Shown: positions 33,305 through 45,827, counted from the first letter of the stretch. The stretch is 64,000 nucleotides of DNA from Pachyseris speciosa (GCA_016490735.1 JAEMWC010000624.1:250001-314000), one strand, 5' to 3'. Made by a program: numbers and translations. The notes: generated by a model not told the origin, from the letters alone.

Positions 33305-34071
33305 TCTTCAGGGGGGCTCCTCGGTTGTGTTTTACTGGTCAGGGGTATGATCGCGTTGTCAGGAACTTCAATGAGGCGTGAGAAGTGTGAAAATCTTTGG
33401 AGGCCAAAAACTCGCGGTTAATTTTTGCGTGTATTCAATTCAATCGAATGAATTAATCTCAACCTAAATTTATCGGATTTGGACGAAATCTGACCAACGT
33501 ATTCGTCACACATTGATTCGCCAAAGTGAGTGAGACATTTTACAAACTTAAAAATATTTTGTCCCTGGCGTCCAAGCGCGGGACACGCCTGGTGAAAAAT
33601 TCCATTGGCCAACTAAACAATTGATGTTCTCAGGAACCAACGAAAATATCGAAAAAGCCTCACACTGATTTGTTAGTCTATTCTCTCCTGACTGATATAG
33701 AGCAGTTTGCTGTAAGGCAAGGACTATTAAATCCTTTGAGAAAACGCGGTCAGTTTTCCGTTTGAACGCTTGCGCTCGCCTAACAAAATTGTTAAGGTTA
33801 AAAGCTATTTTCAGATTTTATGGTTTATTAGCTTTCCAGTGGTATATAGTTTCTTGGAGTTTCTTTGAAAACAACGCGCAGAAGAGTGATTTTCCCGAAA
33901 GACACCCCTGAAGGTTTACAGGAACGTTAAATTTTACTATCAATATTGTATACTCATTAAACATTGGACAGTATTAACTAGAACCTTTGTTGTTTTGTTA
34001 GAACGTCTTCTGTCGACAATTCATAAACCGTCGCATTTCTTCCTCGTTTGAATTTGATTCCTGAAATATTG

Positions 34072-34486
34072 ATGGGAATGACATGCAGTCTTTCTAAAAA
34101 AAAAGAAGAAAAAACAAAAACAAAACAAAAAAACTCGTTTGCATCAACATTTGGCCTTCAACGTAGACTACTCACTCGAGCCTGACATAAATTGAGATCA
34201 GCTCAACACCAACGAGGAGCTTGCGCACTGTTTTACATTTTCTGAATTGTTTCATTTACAGAATACTTTGATGGGAATGGCATGCAGTCTTTCTAAAAAA
34301 AAAAGAAGAAAAAACAAAAACAAAAATAAAAAAATAAATAAATAAATAAACTCGTTTGCATCAACATTTGGCCTTTAAAGTAGACTACTCACTCGAGCCT
34401 GACATAAATTCAGATCAGCTCAACACCAACGAGGAGCTTGCGCACTGATTTACATTTTCTGAATTGTTTCATTTACAGAATACTTT
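34072..34486 (+). repeat. ~198-bp local tandem duplication
   Basis: GATGGGAATGACATGCAGTC..., an A-rich tract, CTCGTTTGCATCAACATTTG, CTCACTCGAGCCTGACATAAA and CAACACCAACGAGGAGCTTG occur twice in order. Unit 2 has lost most of this block (39733-39790). Confidence 0.85.
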
Positions 34487-37400
34487 GGAGGACTGGGTTA
34501 AAAATTAAAATAAATTCTAAAAAGTGGAAAGCTGTTCTTGCATGAACGTGACTTGAATTCACAAAGTTAGTTATGAAATTATTTTTCAAGTAATAAATTT
34601 GACGCCTCGCAACCTAATTAATTCTGGTGCGTCAGGGGTGGTATAAAAAACATTGTCATCCAAAAAGCGAAATTATGACGCGACTACAGTGTGTCAGTTA
34701 TCTTGGCAAGACTTTTCGTTATGTTAAATTAGTTCCCACTCAAGCCATTAAGTCATTAATGCATCTAAATCTTCTTCTTCGGCCTGCATTTTGAAACCAA
34801 ACTTGTTTTAGAATCATCATTAGAAAGTTAGATATTATGTGCCCATTTTCATTTTTGAGCATTTACTGCAAAAGCAGCTCAAACGAAAGATAAATTAGCA
34901 GGTATTTTAGCAGAGGATATATCTTTAAGTGCTATAACTTCCTTCCTCTGGCTCACTGAAGCATAAAGAGTTCTTGTGCATGGAAATAAACACACATCGT
35001 TGTCAGTCTGGAAAACAAAAATGTTTATTACATTAAGAAAACTTGTAAAGGCAGAAGAATCCAATATTTGCGTTGTTTGCGAATAGGAAACGGACTGAAT
35101 GGTATTTAATAATGGCATACGCATGCTCCATTCTTCCAGAGCAACTTACAGTGCTATGAGTTTGAATATTTATTTTGCTCGGGGCACAAAATTAAGTACT
35201 TTGCCTATGGATATGACTCAGATCAGTACCAAGCTAATGAGTGTTGTCCTTTGCTAGGTAATCATGTTTCAGCGCTGTCAAAAGCCTAAAAGAAAGATGG
35301 TCAAAGTTTAAGTTCTTCCAAGAAATATGTAAGATGCTCAGCACATCACGAGAGCGGGTGTCCCTTTGTCAACATGTCCAAAGAGTGTTTCCAGAAAATA
35401 ATTTTTAGTCCGAAGTGTTTATTTATTAATCAATTTTCAATTCTTAAATATTAACCCTTTCAAACCTATTCAAAATGGCATATATCTTAACTAACATTGT
35501 GGAAGTGAAATAATTCATCGTCGCCGAAATGATTTTAGGAATTTTAACGGCTAAAGCAAACCAGGACAATGAACGTATATGAGTCGTCGACGGGAACTGA
35601 ACCCATAAACTTCTGATATTCATTGTTACCACCAAGCCAAAAGGGATTTGGGGAAAACCAGGCCGATTGCTACTTTGAAATGTGTTACACTTCATGAATA
35701 GTGTTAATCCCGGTAATGGTGTAGGATTCCGGCGGTCTGGACAGGCATAAAATAAAGATGAAAGCGTGGTTAATGAAATGTAATCGCCAAATGGTCAGCA
35801 GTGTTATCTCTACTGTATGGTAGTTCCATTTTAAAGTTATGTACGCTGTGATATATTTTTCCTTATACCTGACTGGAATCAAAATAATAAGTAAAACGTC
35901 AACAAGCTGTTTCTCAAAAAACGATGCAAGATAACGGAAAGATAACAAAATCGTTTAATTTTTTTTTGCAGAAACTTTAATAATCCCTTCCACAACTTTA
36001 CAAGCATTACTGTAAAGAATGGCAACGCTTTTGCAAACTGCCGCGTTTGCTTCTTTGGCACGTAAATGCGACAGCCCTATGTTTTTCAAAATTCACTATT
36101 TTGGCGAGCGTTATCTTAAACTTTCTTGCTCCGGACCACGTCTCAGGCTGTCTCTGGCGGTCTCAGCTAGGCTGCTACACTCGGGTGAACATATTGTAAT
36201 AACCATTTAGTAAATGATAAAGTTGTTGTTGTTGTTTGACTGACCCCTTGGAGATTCACGTTGCAGAAACCAATGAGAACGTAAAGGTTTGGAAAAAGTA
36301 ATGGGTAGCCTTTCTCCCTATTTTGGCCAGCGTAAAAATTGCGTGAAGTAAAGGAATGAATCTGAAAATATATTCGTGAAGTGCTTCAGTATTGTCATAG
36401 ATTCTGAGTGATCACTGGGAATTTTTCAACCCAATAATAAATATATAAACATAAAAATAAATAAATAAAATAAAGAAATAACGCTTTCATAGTGTACTCT
36501 TTGTATATTCAAGACTTGAGTCTAAGAAACTTGTTATTGAGTTAGCCCGACGGCTACATGTAGCAAGTTTTTTAATTAGGCTGCATTGCAAGGCAAGGAA
36601 CTGAAATGCATTCCGTTATGCTTTGGGTTTTTCTCATCTTCTTAAGCACACAACGTTTTCGGTCCGGTAGTGGAATTACACAAGGTTATGTAAATTTGGG
36701 ATCTAAAAATCAAAAGAGTGGGTACCATTTTTTTTTTGCGGCGGGAACTGGGACGTGACTCCTGTCCCCAAAGAATTTGAAAAAGAGGACTATTCAGCGT
36801 ACCGGTGACAGAGTTGACAGAATTTTACTAACAGTAAAACGTTGTTAACACTGGCGTAACCAAAACCCCGTTTTATATTAGTAGTCGATCCTTCCTCAGT
36901 GAATACGTAAATGAAGGCGCGTGCTTTTCTATTCTGTATTTATAACTAGTATCACCTTTCAGGTATCCCGAGTAGTAAAACAGAAAGCAAATGTCGAAAA
37001 CAACATTTTCAACAAAACAAAGCTACAGGGTGTACACAGTTCGCTTTTAAATTATACTGCAAACAGTTTGTTTGCCCTTTCAGTCAAATGATGCTGTATA
37101 GCCTACAACGGCTGGTACTGATTAAGTTTTTTTTCTGGTGGTCGAATCCCTATGGGACAACTGTTGCCGGATAATTGTAACTCTGGCAGTGGCAGCCAGC
37201 ATTGAGGTCAGTAGCAAATACTTCGCCACAATGTGTTTTTCGTCGGATGATTGCAGATGGCAAATAAATAAACGTAGTTGTACTTAGAAATTTGAAAAAT
37301 TTTCCAAAATAATAATAAATATAAAAGATGAAAAACCGTTTACTTCAAAATTTAGGTCAGTTTTTTTTACATTTTAACAACAAACCCAAAACGGCAAATG

Positions 37401-37794
37401 GGCACTCTACCTGCTATTAAAATATCTGAGCTTTAGGACAACAAAAGCAAGCTTGGGGGAGAGTCCACAATAAAAATGAAAATTAGAAATCTATTAACTT
37501 GCTAATCTGGCGGTAATCCTTAAATATTGTCGCTTGGCTGGCCACAGGTCAGATACATTAATTCCAGACTCAAACAAAGACAAACGAAGAAACATTTGTC
37601 CGTAGATAGTCGCTTCCTCTGGGTTAAATAAGCTCGACGGGCTTAAGACAGTGACGAACGACAGCGAAACCGGTAACACGATATGATCATGATGAGGTAA
37701 TTCACCAGATCCAACCAAGAATACATTTTTAAAATATCTCATCAGGATAACCAAGTAAGGCAGAGAAATGATACAAAATTACATCATCACTCAC

Positions 37795-37864
37795 CAACAG
37801 TGACCATGCCAAATAACAGTAGGAAGTGGACATTTGGAAACCGCTTCTGGCAGATAAAGTCCAT
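37795..37864 (-). CDS. Signal-peptide-like first coding exon, copy C
   Basis: ATG at 37864-37862; begins MDFICQKRFP and ends FLLLFGMVTV, then a phase-1 GTGAGT donor at 37794-37789. Strong Kozak context (AAGCATGG). Closest to copy D in the other duplication unit. The conserved downstream block near 37205 (minus-strand TTTGCTACTGACCTCAATGC) might be part of exon 2 or a branch-point region; this is unresolved. Confidence 0.6.
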
Positions 37865-38815
37865 GCTTCTAAGTCAGTCGTGAGCTCGAAGTCATGCCCA
37901 ACTCAAATGGGAATCTAGTTGCTGTTTCGAACGAGAAAAGATAAAGGAGTCTTAACGGAAACCTTACAGGTCTCTTTGACAATTTTAACTACGACCGACG
38001 GTGATACCAGGGTTTCCCGATCGCTAAAATTTCACAGCCTTCAAATCTCACTAGTTTTTCAAGTGGAGGTGTTTTCCTTTCACAGCATGAAAACACACGC
38101 ATCTGGTAACATTTGAACAGCATTATTTAACTGAGCAACGATGACAGTTTTCAGTTGCAACTGACAAATAAGTTTATCGCTTCGGTTTCAGTTAATCAGT
38201 TTCAGCTGATTAACGCGAACACGCGAACACAGCTTATCCAAGTTCACGTCAAACACAAAACCATACAAGTCAAATTGAAATTTGCAGCTATTCAAGGAAT
38301 TAAAATTTAGACCAGGCTGGGTATTTTTGCCTCAATTTCCTTGTATGTGAAAACAATGTAAGCAAGATTCTGTAAAAGAAAGAAATTTTACATTAAAATT
38401 TAGTTGAACTTGTTAATTTAAAGTTCTTGATAATTGTCAAAGAACTGTTAAATTTAGAGCCAGTCATACTTTAGTTAAAGACACTTCGGTACTGGTATCA
38501 ATAAAATCAGCTTTCTCAATATATTAAGTAAAATAGAGTTCCTTATTTTACACGAAAATTTGGTCTATCAACAGAGTTGATAATGAAAATTGACCACCGT
38601 ACCGGCTTGTCAGGAGCAGAAGGCACAAGCAAGCAGAGGGCAGGAGCTTTTTTTTTCCTCATCGAACGTCTGTTTATTCTTCTGCGCTTTCTTTAACCCG
38701 GGCCGTACTCTTCTTCGCCCACGGTGACTTTTCTGTTTTTGCTCGTTTCATGAAGATGACTAACCTTTTTCTCTCGTAACACAGTTTAAAAGTCTCGCCT
38801 CTTTAGAAATTTCGA

Positions 38816-38947
38816 ATGTTGATGTAAACACACTATGCAGATTCACGGTAATTCGAGATCCAGGATGAAGATGTAGTCGCAGAACCGCATCACACATCCT
38901 GGATCTCGAATTACCGTGAATCTGCATAGTTCGTTTACATCAACATT
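38816..38947. mobile_element. Fold-back MITE, unit 2 copy
   Basis: Same arms and loop as 32827-32957 with a few substitutions; see that entry. Confidence 0.88.
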
Positions 38948-41109
38948 TTGTCACGTTTCCTCTTCAGGGAGGTTCCTCTGTTGATCTCTATTGGTCGGCG
39001 GTATGACCGCGTTGACAGGAACTTCAATGAGGCGTGAGAAGTGTGAAAATCTTTGGAGGCCAAAAACTCGCGGTTAATTTTTGCGTGTATTCTCTTCATT
39101 CAAATGAATTAATCTCAACCTAAATTTATCGGATTTGGACGAAATTTGAGGAACGTATCCGTCACACATTGACTCACCAAAGTGTGAGAAACATTTTACA
39201 AAATCCAAAATATTTTGTCCGTGGCGTTTAAGCGCGGGACACGCATGGTGAAAAATTCTATTGGTCAACTTTACAATTGATGTTCTCAGGAACCAATGAA
39301 AATATCGAAAACGCCTCACACTGATTTTTTTTAGCCTATTCTCTCCTGGATGATATAGACCAGTTTGTTGTATCGCAAGGAATATTAATTCCTTTGAGAA
39401 AACACGGTCAAGTTTCCGTTTGAACGCTTGCGCTCGCCTAACAAAACAAATCTGTTAACGTTAAAAGCTATTTTCAGACTTTATGGTTTATTAGCTATCC
39501 AGTGGTATGTAGTTTCTTGGGGTTTCTGTGAAAACAACGCGCAGAAGAGCGATTTTCCCGAAAGACACCCGTGAAGGTTTACAGGAACGTTAAATTTTAC
39601 TAGCAATATTGTATATTCATTAAACATTGGAGAGCATTAATTAGAAGTTTTGTTGTTTTGCTAGAACATCTTCTGTCGAAATTCATAAACCGTCGCATTT
39701 CTTCCTCGTTTGAATTTGATTCCTGAAATATTGATGGGAACGGCACGCAGTCTTTCTCAAAAAAAAATTGAAATCTGAATTGTTTAAATTACAGACTACT
39801 TTGGAGCACTGGGTTAAAAATTAAAATCAACTCTAAACAGTGGAAAGTTGTTCTTGGTTGAGCGTGCTTGAATTAACAATGTTAGTTAAGAAATTATTTT
39901 TTTCAAGTATTAAATGTGACGCCTCGCCACCTACAAATTAATTCTGGTGTGTCAGGGGTGATATAATAAACATTGTTATCCGAAAAGGGAAATTAAGACG
40001 CGACTACAGTGTGTCAGTTATGTTGGCAAGACTTTTCGTTATGTTAAGTTAGTTCCCACTGACGTAGATCATTACCTTTTTTCCATTTCTTAAGGCATTA
40101 AGTTATTAACGCATGTAAATCGTCTTCTTCTGCCTGCATTTTGAAACCAAACTTGTTTTAGAATCCTCATTTGAAAGTAAGATATTATGTGGCTATAGGA
40201 CCTATTTTCATTTTTTAGCATTTGATGCAAGAGCAGCTTAAACTAAAATAAATTAGCAGGTGTTTTAGCAGTGGATGTATCTTTAAGTACTATAACTTCC
40301 TTCCTCTGGCTCACTGAAACATAAAGAGTTCTTGTGCATGGAAATAAATACGCATTGTTGAAGTCTGGAAAAAAAAGCGGTTTGTCGGACTTAACAAACT
40401 TGTAAAGGCAGAACAACCCAATATCTGCGTTGTTTGCGAATAGGAAACGGACTGAATGGTATTTGAACCTTAATAATGGCATACACATGCTCAATTCTTT
40501 CAGAGCAACTTACAGTGCTATGGGTTTGAATATTTATTTTGCTCGGGGCACAAAATTAAGTATTTCGCCTATCGATATGACTCAGATCAGTACCAAGCTA
40601 CTGAGTGTTGTCCTTTGCTAGGTAGTCATGTTTCAGCGCTGTCGATAGCCTTAAAGAAAGATGGTCTAAGTTTAAGTTCTTCCAAGAAATGAATAAGATG
40701 CTCACCACACCACGAGAGCGGGTGTTCCTTTGTCAACACGTCCAAAGAGTGTTCCCAGAAAATATTTTTTGAGTCCGAATGTGTTTATTTATTTTTATAA
40801 ATGGTGGTCTCAGCTAGGCTGCTACACTCGAGTGAACATATTGTAATAACTATTTAGTAAATGATAAATAAAGTTGTTGTTGTTGTTGTTTGACTGGCCT
40901 CTTGGAGATTCACGTTGCAGAAACCAATGAAAACGTAAAGGTTTGGAAAAAAGTAATGAGTAGCCTTTCTCCTTATTTTGGCCAGCGTAAAAATTGCGTA
41001 AAGTAAAGGAATGAATCTCAAAATCTACACGGATAGTGCTTGAGTATTTTTGCTAGATTCTGGGTGATCACCGGGAATTTTTCAACCCAATAATAAATCA
41101 ATAAACATA

Positions 41110-41144
<35 letters not shown>

Positions 41145-41935
41145 CGCTTTCATAGTGTACTCTTTGTATATTCAAGACTTGAGTCTAAGAAACTTGTTCT
41201 TTAGATAGCCGGACGGCTACATGTGGCAAGTCTATTGATTAGGCTGCATTGCAAGGCAAGGAACTGAAATGCATTCCGTTATGCTTTGGGTTTTTCTCAT
41301 CTTCGTAAGCAAATAACGTTTTGGGTCAGGTAGTGGAATTACCCAAAGTTATGTAAATTTGGGATCTAAAAGCAAAGGGTCGGTACCACTTGTTTGTGGC
41401 GGCAACTGACACGTGACTCATGCCCCCAAAGAGTTCAGCGTACCGGTAAGAGATCTAGAGCCGACAGAATTTGACTGACAGTAAAACGATGTTAACGCTG
41501 GCGTAACCAAAACCCCTGTTTTTGTTCGTAGTCGATCCTTCCTCAGTGAATACGTAAATGACGACACGTGCTCTTCTATTGTGTATTTATAACTACTACC
41601 GCCTTTTAGATATCCCGAGTAGTAAAACAGAAAACAAATGTTGAAATCAACCCTTTCCACTAAACAAAGGTACAAGGTGTACCCAGTTCGATTTTAATAC
41701 TGCAAACAGTTTATTTCCCGTTTCAGTCAAATGATGCTGTATAGCCTACAACGAATGGTAGTGCTCAAGTTTCGTTCTGGTGTTCGACTCCCTTGCCGGG
41801 TAATTATAACTCTGGCAGTTGTAGCCAGCATTCAGGTCAGTAGCAAATACTTCGCCATAATGTGTTTTTCGTTGGATGATTGCAGATTACGAGTAGAAAA
41901 ACGTAGTTGTATTTTGAAATTTGAACATTTTCCCA

Positions 41936-41938
<3 letters not shown>

Positions 41939-41993
<55 letters not shown>
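41939..41993. repeat. (AAT)n microsatellite
   Basis: Uninterrupted AAT run in unit 2. The matching place in unit 1 (~37310) has only a few AAT units. Confidence 0.97.
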
Positions 41994-41997
<4 letters not shown>

Positions 41998-42061
41998 GTG
42001 TCCATGGGCACTCCAGCTGCTATTAAAATATCACAGCTTTAGGACAACAAAAGCAAGCTTA

Positions 42062-42090
42062 TGAATGATATATGAAATGAATCATATATC
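42062..42090 (-). mobile_element. 29-bp SINE-tail insertion with 9-bp TSD
   Basis: TGAATGATATATGAAATGAATC... is flanked by GCAAGCTTA at 42053-42061 and 42091-42099. Unit 1 has a single GCAAGCTT and no insert (~37450). The insert matches, in reverse complement, the palindromic tail of the SINE near 51740. An extremely truncated copy, or a minimal hairpin element. Confidence 0.8.
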
Positions 42091-42385
42091 GCAAGCTTAG
42101 GGGAATAATCCACAATAAAGATAAAAATTAGCTTGCTAATCTGGCGGTAATCATTAAATATGGTCGCTTGTCTTGCCACAGGTCAGATACATTAATTCCA
42201 GACTCAAACAAAGAAGATAGTCGCTTCCTCCGGGTTAAATAAGCTCGACGGGTTTCAGACAGGGACGAACGGCAGCGAAACTGGTAACACGATATGATCA
42301 TGATGAGGTACATTTTTAAAATATATATCTCATCAGGATAACAAAGTAAAGCAGAGAAATGATACAAAATTACATCATCACTTAC

Positions 42386-42455
42386 CATCAGTGACGATGC
42401 CAAATAACAGTAGGAAGTGGAAATTTAGAAACCGCTTCTGGCAGATGAAGTCCAT
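42386..42455 (-). CDS. Signal-peptide-like first coding exon, copy D
   Basis: ATG at 42455-42453; begins MDFICQKRFL and ends FLLLFGIVTD, then a phase-1 GTAAGT donor at 42385-42380. The donor differs from the GTGAGT of the other copies but is equally consensus, which suggests the splice site is maintained. Confidence 0.6.
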
Positions 42456-43130
42456 GCTTCTAAGTCAGTCGTGAGCTCGAGGTCATGCCCAACTCAAAGG
42501 TGAATCTAGCAGCTGTTTCGAATGAGAAACAACAAAGGAGTCTCAACGGAGACCTAACAGGTCTCTTTGACAATTTTAACTACGATCGACGGTGATACCG
42601 GGGATTCCCGATCGCTTAAATTTCACAGCCTTCAAACCTCACTAGTTTTTCAAGTGGAGGTGTTTTCCTTTCACAACATGAAAACACACGCATCTGGTAA
42701 CATTTGAACAGCATTATTTAACTGAGCAACGATGACAGTTTTCAGTTGCAACTGACAAATAAGTTTATCGCTTCGGTAAGTTTCAGCTGATTAACGCGAA
42801 CACAGCTTATCCAAGTTCACGTCAAAAACAAAACCAAACAAGTTAAATTGAAATTTGCAGTTATTCAACGAATTATAATTCAGACCAGGCAGGGTATTTT
42901 TGCCTCAAATTTCTTGTAAGTGAAAATAATATAACCAAGATTTTGTAACATAAAAATTTTACATTGAAATTTAGTTGAACTTGTTAATTTAAAGTTCTTG
43001 AAAGTTGTCAAGGAACTGTTAAATTTAAAGCCAGTCATACTTTAGTTAAGGGCGCTTCGACACTGGTATCAATAAAATCAGCTTTTTCAAAATATATTAA
43101 GTAAAATAGACTTCAGTATTGTACACGAAA

Positions 43131-43331
43131 ATTTGGTTTAACAACGGAGTTGATATTGTAAATTGACCACCGTACAGAGATTCGATTAGCTGACGTTTCA
43201 AGCGTTAGCCCTTCGTCGGAGCGAAGCGATGAATCGATCGCTCCGACGAAGGGCTAACGCTCGAAACGTCAGCTAATCGAATCCCTGTACGGTGGTTAAT
43301 GTACATTATCAACTCCGTTGATAAACCAAAC
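43131..43331. repeat. ~200-bp palindrome with hammerhead-like arms
   Basis: Arms of ~100 bp around 43231: TTTGGTTTAACAACGGAGTT at the left is mirrored by AACTCCGTTGATAAACCAAA at the right, with AGCTGACGTTT, CGTTAGCCC and CTTCGTCGGAGCG mirrored inside. Both arms contain a CGAAACGTC-type motif. It lies at the right junction of the tandem duplication. Probably paired inverted terminal segments of a Penelope-like element. Confidence 0.85.
43236..43280 (+). ncRNA. Hammerhead-like motif, degenerate
   Basis: Core CCGACGA (43243-43249; consensus CTGANGA, so U4 is changed), stem II GGGC/GCTC around TAAC (43251-43262), GAAA, then CGTC (43267-43270), with a short stem I (GCT / AGC). The other arm carries the same on the minus strand. 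The layout matches PLE-type minimal hammerheads, but the U4 change probably abolishes cleavage. Confidence 0.5.
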
Positions 43332-45827
43332 TTTCGCGTTTCACTTCCCCACCGACGCAGCATCACAGTTTCTTTAGAAACTAATCTCCTTGATTCAGTA
43401 TTTTACAGTTCACTCTATTTTAATGAGCAAATAGACGGAAATACCACTGAATATCAGCGTGATAAAAGAGATGCAACATCGCGTTTACGGAAGCACTGTC
43501 GAATTTCTTCACTCGGCCTAAGTTTAATTCCAATTATTGATCGGAATGACATGCCTAATGTTGTTCCTTCGTCAGTCTCTCCATTTCAATTTCTGGTCAG
43601 TTGTACTTACATTTCTTTATTAAGAAAAAAAAAAAAAGAAAAAGAACTCAACTGCAAAACATTTAGTCTTGTTCAAAGTTGGATATTCACTCAATCTACT
43701 ATAACCTCCGATCAGCTCAACATCCATGAGGAACTTACACAGTGTGTTTTACATTTTCTGGATTTAATTTATTGTGAATGAACGAGGGGAAAATTCAAAG
43801 TGCAAAGTTCGTCTTGCCTAAGCGTGACTTGAATTCACAATTTGTATTGAAGAAACGACTTTTGTGGTATTATATTTGACGCCCCATTACCTACAGATTA
43901 ATTCTGGTGCGTATGATATATTTAAGGGTGAAAAGAAAATAAACATTGTCACTCCGAGAGAGGTCAATTAAGACAAGACAGTGTCGCAAGTTATGTCGGC
44001 AAGACGTTCCATTATGGCAAATTAGTTTCTACTGACGTACATAATTACCCTCCATTTCATTAACGCAAAAGTTTCTTCTTTCTCTGCTCCCTGTATTTTG
44101 AAAGCACTCTGTTTAGTGTTTAGAAAACCTCATAATATTGTCAAATATTCAAATCCCTGTTTTCATTTTTGAGTGTTTGTTGTGAAAGCGGCACAAACGA
44201 AAATAAATAAGCAGGTGATTTAAGAGATATCTTAAATAACTATCTTTAATGTAATGTTTAATAAATGAGAAAAGTAGTTTGATGGACCCAGAGGACGTGC
44301 TAACTGAGGAAACACCTAATAATGAGCAAAGACAACACATCTTTTCTAGCTGCATTGTTTGCGAAAGTGAAGCTAACTGGATGCCATTTAGTTTGGACCC
44401 AAATAATAACATGGCATCTTTTCTATTTTAGCAACTTCAGTGCTATGTGTTTGAATATTCGCTTTGCCTGGGACACACAAAACAGTGCTTTTATTTATCG
44501 ACATGAATCAGACCGGACTCTTGCGTGCTTCCTACTCCGCGCCAGTTGGGTTGACTGTCCTTAAAATACCAAGATGTAGTGGTTATTCTTCGTATATAAT
44601 CATGTGAAACACCCGTCATGTATTTCAGTAGTTTCAGCAAAGGTTGCGTTCGTTCAAGAGATGGATAAGATGTGATGCATGCAACGAGAGAAGGATCCGT
44701 TTCGCTAAAACTTCGGAAGAGTTTTTGTTTTTTTAGATTCGTTTCTTAGCCATTGGTGGTAGCCTAACAGCTGAATTTATCTTTCAATTTTCTAAGTCTT
44801 TTTTCCCACTTGAAGTAAATTATTGTATTAGAAATGTTTCTGTAGTTTTGAAAAGAGCACATAAGGACAAAGAACGAATTTGAGTCGCCTACAGGAACCG
44901 AGCCTTCTTGTATACACTTCACAGCGTTAGAATTCCGGGCAGTATGACAGACATGAGATGAAGCCGAATTAAACAATGGTTAAAGAAATAAAATTCGCAA
45001 ATGCCATCACTTTGCTAATAAACTTATTCGCTGGAGTGAATAGCCCTTATAATCAATACTTTGGATAATCGAAAATATGAATATCAATGAGGTAAAAATT
45101 AATTTATTAGGAAACCAAAATTTCACTTTTTCAGCAAAACAATTCTCAGCCAATCAGAACACAATAGAAAGCACTTTGCTTATAACGCGTGCGCGCCAGC
45201 TCTTAGAAATTCGATGTTTGAAAGGAAAACGAAGCCGTTTTAAACGCACTTTTCACTGCCTAAATTTAAAACATATCAAAAGAATAGAGTTTTAGGAATC
45301 TTCATCATGCCTTATCAATAGCGGTTTGCACTAATCACGTCAACAAATTTTTGACCCCCTCCGTGTCTCAGACAAACCAAGCTCCAATTCTGTAAGAGTT
45401 GTAGGGACAAATGCGTGAATGGCGAGCAATTCGTTTCAATTTTTACGGTTCCACCGAAGATGACGGCGTCCCTGGGTCTAAATTTGAAAGAGAACCTGAG
45501 GAATACACTGTCGACCAGCTGAGACGGAACGGTGCTTTAAGTACAGGGGCTTGTTAAGGGGAAAACGCGACTAGCTTGTGGAACGTGTGAGCGATTGCAT
45601 TGATAATGTAAATTGCTTACCGCAAAGGTTCTCAAAGAAAGTTCAGAGCTGCAAGAAAACAGCAACTTGGCTTCGCTTCCGTTTATTCAATCGACCGGCT
45701 GGCGTTCTTTCCCACCTAACAACATTTCTTCTCTCTTTATTAAACTATGCACGAGTTATAGATTATCGAGTTTATTAGTATTAAATATTAAAGTATACTA
45801 TTGCTGGCCTGACAAACATGAATGATA
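43332..45827. other. Upstream part of copy D segment; no gene
   Basis: Holds diverged copies of the upstream landmarks of segments A-C: CAACATCCATGAGGAACTTAC (~43718), CTACAGATTAATTCTGGTGC (~43891), AGCAGGTGATTTAA (~44210) and TGTTTGAATATTCGCTTTGCC (~44449). A 160-codon ORF at 43299-43781 crosses the palindrome and these repeats and is judged fortuitous. Nothing coding at 44620-45827. Confidence 0.55.

Larger units (their letters stand above)
32643..38615. repeat. Tandem segmental duplication, unit 1
   Basis: Colinear with 38616-43175. Both start GCAGAAGGCACAAGC and include CTCATCGAACGTCTGTTTAT, the fold-back pair, CGCGGTTAATTTTTGCGTGTA, GTTTGACTG.CC.CTTGGAGATTCACG, the exon-1 copy and GACCACCGTAC near the end. 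Unit 1 has extra blocks: the MITE at 32987-33304, a local duplication at 34072-34486 and ~0.73 kb at about 35427-36150. Confidence 0.88.
38616..43175. repeat. Tandem segmental duplication, unit 2
   Basis: Second copy of 32643-38615, shorter because several blocks are missing. Its right end lies inside the palindrome at 43131-43331, of which only the left outer arm (GTTGATAATGAAAATTGACC) remains at the end of unit 1, so the duplication breakpoint fell in that fold-back element. Confidence 0.88.

Noticed and set aside
37180..37230. Conserved TTTGCTACTGACCTCAATGC (minus) as exon 2 of the signal-peptide gene family
   Set aside because: Reading frame relative to exon 1 differs among copies (one-base differences) and stops follow at different distances; it could equally be a branch-point region.
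43299..43781. 160-codon plus-strand ORF
   Set aside because: It starts inside the palindrome and runs through non-coding repeat landmarks that are not open in segments A-C; no domain.
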